A stretch of 64,000 bases of DNA, taken from positions 1,395,539 to 1,459,538 of the forward strand of contig NC_030854.1 in the NCBI RefSeq assembly GCF_000208745.1, given 5' to 3'. The position numbers were made by a program, and so were the translations under genes. Of this stretch, positions 57,825 to 64,000 are shown one piece after another (the first letter of the stretch is position 1; each line of letters begins with the position of its first letter). A model generated the notes under the pieces. The model made no database searches and was not told the origin of the DNA. It was given only the letters and a program-made list of their open reading frames with translations. Source of the DNA: Theobroma cacao. Lineage: Eukaryota; Streptophyta; Magnoliopsida; Malvales; Malvaceae.

Positions 57825-60343
57825 ATGAAGGAGTTGATAGGGAGTCCGGGAACAGTGAGTGGGTTAACCCTAAGGATAGCCCAATGTGCATTTGCTGCTG
57901 CTTCCATTGGAGTCATGGTCTCTACCTCTGATTTCTCTACCTACACCGCTTTCTGGTACTTTTGTTTTCCCTTTTTTTTTCCTGTTCTTAGTTTTACATT
58001 TTTAGATTTGGTGGGCTTTTTTTGTTTTGTTTTGGGGTATATTATAAATTTAATATTCTTATTTATTGCCATTTTTGAGTATTGTGAGGTTGAATCATTA
58101 ACCAAATTTTAGTTGAAAATGATGTTTTTGAATCGAACTGGTCTTAGTAAACATTGATTAGTTAGCTCGGGAGCTGAATTTTTTAGGCAAAACTATGGGC
58201 GAAAGATAATTTCCTTACTGGTAGAAAGAATAGGTAAAGTGAAAGGTGAAGTTGACCTGATTTCTAGGCATGTGGATTATTACCTCTTTGCATAGTTAAA
58301 AGGTGGTATGTAGTACTGCAAATTTATTCAGTTATAGTTATATGAGTTGTGCAGCAGTTTTTGCTACTCTACTGATCTGGTTTGAATTTATTGGAACATG
58401 TTTAAGTACATTTTGGCGGTGTGCATGAGGAGTAGGAAAATAAAGATTACCATTTGAGTTTTAAGTTTAGGCTTCAGCTCAATTTTGGTCCAGAGCTTTT
58501 ATGGCATGATTTGTCATATGCTTGTTGAGAAGATCTGACCTAAGAGGGTTTAATGAGGAAATTTGAGTTTTTTTTTCCAGCTTTTCTATTATTAAATGAA
58601 AGGCATAGGAATTTGCTAACTTCAATTTGTAACAGCAGTTGGATGAGATATTCTCTGACCTAGTCGTTTAGCCTAATGAATCTCTAAAAATTGGATTTTA
58701 AGCTGTATGAAGTTGTACAAATTAGCATCTGTTAATTACTTGGTTAGGCAGAAGGAATCATCTACTACTTTAATGTTATTGCCACAATGGACCTAGCTAT
58801 AAGTATATACATGTTGGAGGTGCAGTATACGGGGACTGGTTGTTTAAAGTATATTTTTGTTCTTGTAATAGCAAATCTTGTTTGGAACTGAGTGTTTGTG
58901 TTAGGCGTAACAGTTGGAAAACTGAACAGAGTTCTATGGAGCCTTTCTGCTACTATATGTCATGTGGTGATGGCAGTTTCCTAAGTCACTTGTTTTATGT
59001 TTTTTGTCTGCTTAGAGTGATAGCAGTCTGTAATGGAGCCATTCATTTGTCTTAATCAAATTCAAGACACAGTTATAAAATAGGTTGGAATAAATTCGAG
59101 TGCATATTTGTCTGAAACTATGTAACCTCTTTGTGAGTCTTCTATTATACATTTGTGATCTTTTAAACATGCAACTTCGATGGAATTTGCTTCTTTGGTC
59201 TTTTTTGAAGTCTCACGGAATTTGTTTTTCTTTTGTGAAAATGCTAAAGACACAGCTCTTTTGTCTAGGTATAAAATAGCATCTTTGCTTATCTTCCATA
59301 GTGCCATTTCTGAAGTAAAGTGGTTGTGGATCTTACAGGTGCTGTTCTAATTTTTCGCTGTACCATATCCCTGGGAAAGGAGAAAAAGTTGGTTAGGTTG
59401 GGTGGGGTGGGCAGGAATAGAAATGCACTGTAATAATTCTCATTAGTGCAGTTTTTGATGTTTATTTTGTTCTTTGTTTCAGCTATTTGATTGCATCTAT
59501 GGGGCTTCAACTGCTATGGAGCTTTGGACTTGCATGTCTTGATGTTTATGCTTTGAGGAGAAAGAGAGATCTTCAGAACCCGGTTCTAGTGAGCTTATTT
59601 GTTGTAGGTGATTGGGTATGAAACCTTTCTCTAAAAATCCTCTGTAATCTCATTTAGTCACTAAATGTATGCATGGACATTGATGTAAATCAGGTTTTCG
59701 ACCTTAAATTGCTTGCTACTTGCAGTATTTGTCATTTTTCACATCAGTTTTCACTTTCTTCCTCAGATTTCTTTATATTCAGGCTGTTTGTGATTCCATA
59801 AGTGGTTTACATGACCCTGTAAAGTAGTTCTTATTCTATCAAATACAGCCTTTCCATATGCTACATTGCTAGTTTTATGAGCACCTGTTACCATTTCTGA
59901 ATGACAATAGAATACAAATCTTATCGCTGTCTTCATACTCTGTTTCTGAACTCTCCATGCATTTTGCTATAATTTTTTTGAAGCGATGCTAGTAATTGCC
60001 ATTTGGATCTTCGGAGTTCTGTCTGCTTAGTTTTCTATCAGTTTTTTCCTACATGAAGCTTAACATTTGTGAATCTTTTTTATCCTTGATACTCTTCAGC
60101 TGAAATTGTATATCGCCAGGCTAATCCTCCTTGAACGTGCAGGTTACAGCTATGTTATCACTGGCAGCTGCATGTTCATCAGCAGGGGTTATAGTCCTGT
60201 ATGCAAGAGACTTGGACTTCTGCAGGGCTCAAGCTCATTTACCCTGCAGGCGATATGAAATATCTATAATTTTGGCATTCATCACATGGGTTCTGATTGC
60301 AATGTCATCTCATGTCATGTTCTGGATCTTAGCCTCTTTCTGA
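57825..60343 (+). CDS. CASP-like membrane protein, CASPL5B type (154 aa, 3 exons)
   Basis: Exons 57825-57955, 59483-59615 and 60143-60343 join in phase (465 nt). The protein begins [20 protein letters not shown] and has four predicted membrane segments: about residues 15-34, 43-63, 80-105 and 128-150. Marks of the family are the Arg in LRIAQ of segment 1, the loop [20 protein letters not shown] before segment 3, and LYARDLDFC after it, with the conserved Arg/Asp pair of CASP and MARVEL-type proteins. CASPs scaffold Casparian-strip formation; CASP-like proteins act as plasma-membrane scaffolds elsewhere with mostly unknown tasks. The first intron is 1.5 kb and may carry regulatory sequence. 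No defects seen. Confidence 0.92.
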
Positions 60344-61613
60344 AGGGCCAAGGGCCCGGCGGTTCCCAAACCCATGCTCAACAATGAACATACACGCACA
60401 TAATAGTATCTCCTATTTGACATGTAAATGCTTCTTTTTCTTTTTCTTCCCTATGCCTTAATTTTTGACAATTTTGGAGAACTGGAAAAGTTTTGCTTAT
60501 GCACATTAAGGATTTTTGTTTTAGTAATCAATTTCATTCAAATATTACTTGTTCTCAACCATTAACAAACAATATTATCAAATTCATGTGGACCCCATGT
60601 TGGCTTGGGTCGTGTTTTTGGGATCTTAAATAAGGTCTTGAATTGAAAGGCATGTGACCTTTCTTTTCTTACATCTCCCAACAGACATTCTGTATAATGT
60701 GGAATGGTGTTTTGTCTGAACAAGAGACAGGTACTAGTGTCATGATCCACTCCAGCTTGTAAAATATTGTTCTTTCTGACTCGTCAGGTCTCACACTTGT
60801 CTCACAAAAAGTGTTTCACATTTTCTTCCACTTTAACACAGCTCAGTATCCTCAGCTATACATTATTAGTATTTTCAAAGCCTGTCACAGTCTATGTTGT
60901 TCGTTTTCATCTATTGGAACTCATGATTTTATCTTACAAAAGATGTCTTACATATTAAAAATGATGTTAACATTTAAGTATTTAATCACACTTTAGTATA
61001 AAATCGACTTATCCTTTACAACTTACCAATGGAATATGTTTCAAAAGTATGAATTTGGTGGTTTAGATTTCATCTTGAAATACCTTTTCCAGGGCCGTTG
61101 ATCATCCTGAAGAAAACATGGTTTAGGCTTATAACAATCAGTTATATGACAGAAGGTCCCAAGTCCCAACCCAAATGCCAAATGTGGCATCTAGAGAATG
61201 CACAAAATCTGTCCGAAGAGTATCATTCTGAGAGAGAGACACAGGCACTCCACAACAATATAAAAGATTAAAAATGCAATTAACTTAATCAATATATAGC
61301 TTAAGTGTATACAATGTCATGTATTTGTTGTCTCCATTTTCCCTTTTTCTTGAGTTTTGGTCAATGGCATTCCAAAAAAAATGAGGCTTGTCCTTCACAA
61401 ATCCGTGAGGTTGCCTCTGCATCTGTCCTCCATTAGCAAAATGCCTACTGCTCTCCCTGAGTCTACAAGCCAATCAGCCACTCACCCCTCGAACTTATTC
61501 CAACTGGAGTTTTACCTAATAAACAAGAAAGAAAAGCAGAAAAAGGGGCAAGGTAGACAACCAAATTGCAGTGTTAAACTCTCAAAATGCTGATTCCAAG
61601 TTCCCCATTGTGA
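60344..61613. other. Convergent 3' flanks of CASP-like and GMPP genes
   Basis: Nothing coding is supported. Frames between 60562 and 61593 have no family resemblance. The 3' untranslated regions of the two convergent genes fall here. Confidence 0.5.
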
Positions 61614-63202
61614 TCACATGACAATTTCTGGCTTCAAAATGCTAGACTTTATCTCCTTGTGAGGCAGGACAACACCTCCATTGCTGTAAACTTCATCTCC
61701 AAGATGAACATCTTCTCCTAAGATTGTCATGTTTTCCACCCGAGCCCACCTTCCAACAGTGGAATGCCAGCCAATAATGCTACTGGAGATGCAAGCATGC
61801 TTCTTGATGCGAACTCCACGCATTATGGTACAGCGTGACAGCCTAACCCCAGACTCAATGATGCATCCAGGACCAATGGCTACGTCAGGTCCTATGAGAC
61901 ACCCTTGACCAATTACAGCACTCTTGTCTACCAAAACATTTCCAACAATGTTAGATCCAGCTTCCAATTCCGCAGAGGATTTTTTACGCAAAGAATCAAG
62001 GTATAATCTCAGGCCGGTAATATAATCCTTTGGTTGTCCTATGTCCATCCAGAACCCAGGTAGCACCATAGCATAAAGCTTATTCTCTCCCGCAATCATT
62101 GGGAAGACCTCTTTCTCAATTGAGGTGGGTCGCAGTTCAATTCGGTCAAGAACAGATGGGTTCAACAAGTAGATTCCAGCATTGATTTTGTTACCTACAA
62201 ATATCTTTGGTTTCTCAACAAACTTTTCAACTTTGCCTGTAGTCTCTTCCATAACCACAACACCATATTTTGATGGCTCATCCACCTTCAAACAAAAGTA
62301 AGATCCTTTTAGTAAGGCAAAATGGTTTAGTCCTTGACTAAGAACAAGAATGTGAAATCCAGTTTCCACTTTACCTTTGTCACCATAATTGAAGCTTCTC
62401 CTCCATGACCCTTGTGAAAATCAATCATTTCTTTTAGTGGATACTCGCTTATAACATCACTATTGAGGACAAAGAATGGCTCACCAGAACCATCAATCAA
62501 CTTGTCTCTAGCCAGAGCTAGAGGACCTGCAGTGCCAAGTGGTTCAGTCTCTTGTGAGCAGGTGATTTTAATGTCAAGCTTTTTCTCAAATTCTTTCAGG
62601 AAATTCAACATAATCTGCAAAATAAATTAGTATGAACAACTTAATTCAGGAAAAAGTCGATAACACAGTTACCAGCATGAAATTTTCAGTCAGAAAAGGG
62701 TCCTTTCTAGTTACCTCTGGTTGGTAATTGATGGCCAGAACAACTTCAGTAACTCCAATAGCTTTCAGAGCTTCAATCTGGTATTAAAAGAAACAAAGAA
62801 ACTAGGAATGATTCACATTTTTAACACATCAACATAAAGCTTCATACTTTGTTAGCATAGAAGTTGGTCATCTTTCAATAACCATGTTATAGCTTTCTGG
62901 AGATTAGGCTATAGAATCATCAAATATATCTTTCAAACAAATCCCTGCCTTGACAAAGCTTAACTCTATTTTGCAGGATTACCCATCATTAAAAAATCTA
63001 CAAAAATTTCAGATCAATAAGGATCAGACCAACAACAAACAATAAGTAAACTAAAGACAGCAGGGGAAAAAACAGAAGAAAATAAGAAAACCTGATGCAG
63101 TATCATAGGTTTATTAGCAAAATCCACCAGAGGCTTTGGCACGCTAAGAGTCAACGGTCTCAAGCGGGTTCCAAACCCTCCAACGAGAATTAGTGCTTTC
63201 AT
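61614..63202 (-). CDS. Mannose-1-phosphate guanylyltransferase (GDP-mannose pyrophosphorylase, 361 aa)
   Basis: Converts mannose-1-phosphate + GTP to GDP-mannose, the precursor for ascorbate, N-glycans and wall mannans; cytosolic. Exons in translation order: 63202-63092, 62777-62715, 62614-62375, 62285-61614, in phase; 361 aa equals Arabidopsis CYT1/VTC1. The nucleotide-binding signature [17 protein letters not shown] is at residues 8-24. FVEKP and NAGIYLLNP mark the sugar-nucleotide pocket. From about residue 260 the hexapeptide repeats of a left-handed beta-helix follow ([46 protein letters not shown]). The end LKPEIVM is typical. A CAG splice acceptor at 63231-63233 in the leader suggests an additional untranslated 5' exon. 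No defects. Confidence 0.95.
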
Positions 63203-64000
63203 TCTGATAACCCACCAAAAATCTCTATTTCCTGTAAAACATCAGACCCATAATACAGATTATCTCAAACAGTGAAACCTTTTAGGGAGTACTTCGGTTA
63301 CTCAACCAATCCCATAAATCATACATAAAAAAAGGGAAAAAAACTTGATCATAGATTGATGGGTCTAAGGTGGCCGAGACACTAAAAAAGTGGGGAGCTT
63401 GAGTCGGACATACACAGAAAGTTAATGTTTGTTTTCCAATTAGATCAATGGCAGAACCGGGGTTGGCCAGAGTTTAGTTGTAAGAGCTGTGACAGTGACC
63501 TTTGCGGGGGTTTGAACTCTGAACAAATCTGAAAGATCCTGGATGCCAGTAATGCTGTCATGGGACTCTGCGTCGGCCTCCAGCAAGGCTTTGGTTCTTT
63601 GATGAATTTATAAGGCCCTTGTCACCTGAGGCCATGTGGGCTACTCTAGTGTTAATAAAGTTATTTCTTAATTTAATTTTACTCTCAATTAAAAATTTCA
63701 TTATTTGATAAGATTAAAATTTTAAATTATTATTTGAATTCATACCCCTTTAATATCCAATTATAGTTTATTAAATTCAATTAGAGTGGATAATTGTTTT
63801 GGACATAATAGTTATAACTATGGGATTATTTAATTCACATAATAATATGACAAAAATGAAAAGTAAGTATGGAATGTAATTTTTCTATGGAAATTTTAAA
63901 GAAAAAAAGAAGTGGCATAGACCTACATGCAATTTGAATATAGTTTCATTTACTATTTTCTTCATGTGCCCTGTTACCCTTATACATGGCCAAAGGAACA
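63203..64000. other. GMPP upstream region, A+T-rich after 63650
   Basis: Leader, probable 5' UTR intron and promoter of the GMPP gene, then A+T-rich intergenic DNA. No other gene seen to the end of the window. Confidence 0.45.

Overview
The window is nuclear DNA from a flowering plant, almost certainly a eudicot. Genes are split by short GT-AG introns, intergenic DNA is A+T-rich, and the recognisable proteins are plant-specific forms: bifunctional P5CS, DC1-domain proteins, CASP-like and AKR4C proteins, and a UPRT with a plastid-type leader. Species cannot be read from the sequence. Three N characters (2670, 9641, 57405) lie in low-complexity or junction-like places and suggest a draft assembly. 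All exon models below were drawn by eye from splice signals, reading frame and family conservation.

Layout. 1-17 kb is gene-poor. It holds a decayed hAT transposon with an 8-bp target duplication (2355-3720), a group of very small glycine-rich proteins with one N-terminal membrane segment in mixed states of repair (7.5-17 kb, with possible relatives at 4.1 and 6.8 kb), an unusual region built from scattered GCGTGAC/ACGTGAC motifs that switch strand (9.1-11.7 kb), and a wrecked SKP1-like copy (15.8-16.1 kb). 17.3-20.3 kb is a 12-exon uracil phosphoribosyltransferase gene (minus). 20.8-26.2 kb holds three DC1 (C1-like zinc) genes (plus): one pseudogene, one with a stop codon that removes a conserved tail, one intact. 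28.2 kb is a detached copy of P5CS exon 1. 29.8-35.9 kb is a complete 20-exon P5CS gene (plus). 36.5-56.5 kb is a tandem array of six 7-exon aldo-keto reductase genes, all minus. The last two belong to a duplicated block of several kb. 57.1 kb is a fragment of the 2-oxoglutarate dehydrogenase E2 gene. 57.8-60.3 kb is a CASP-like membrane protein gene (plus). 61.6-63.2 kb is GDP-mannose pyrophosphorylase (minus).

How the genes relate. P5CS (proline synthesis), the AKR4C enzymes (reactive carbonyl detoxification) and GDP-mannose pyrophosphorylase (precursor for ascorbate and glycans) are separate housekeeping or stress-metabolism genes. Their proximity looks like inherited linkage, not a pathway cluster: from memory, Arabidopsis has comparable neighbourhoods on chromosomes 2 and 3. 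Most recent change is local duplication (AKR, DC1, glycine-rich proteins) followed by decay of some copies.

The least explained features are the strand-switching GCGTGAC repeat region, the small membrane-anchored Gly-rich family whose last residue is always Cys, and the recurrent use of a GC (not GT) donor in the last intron of five of six AKR copies and in two P5CS introns.
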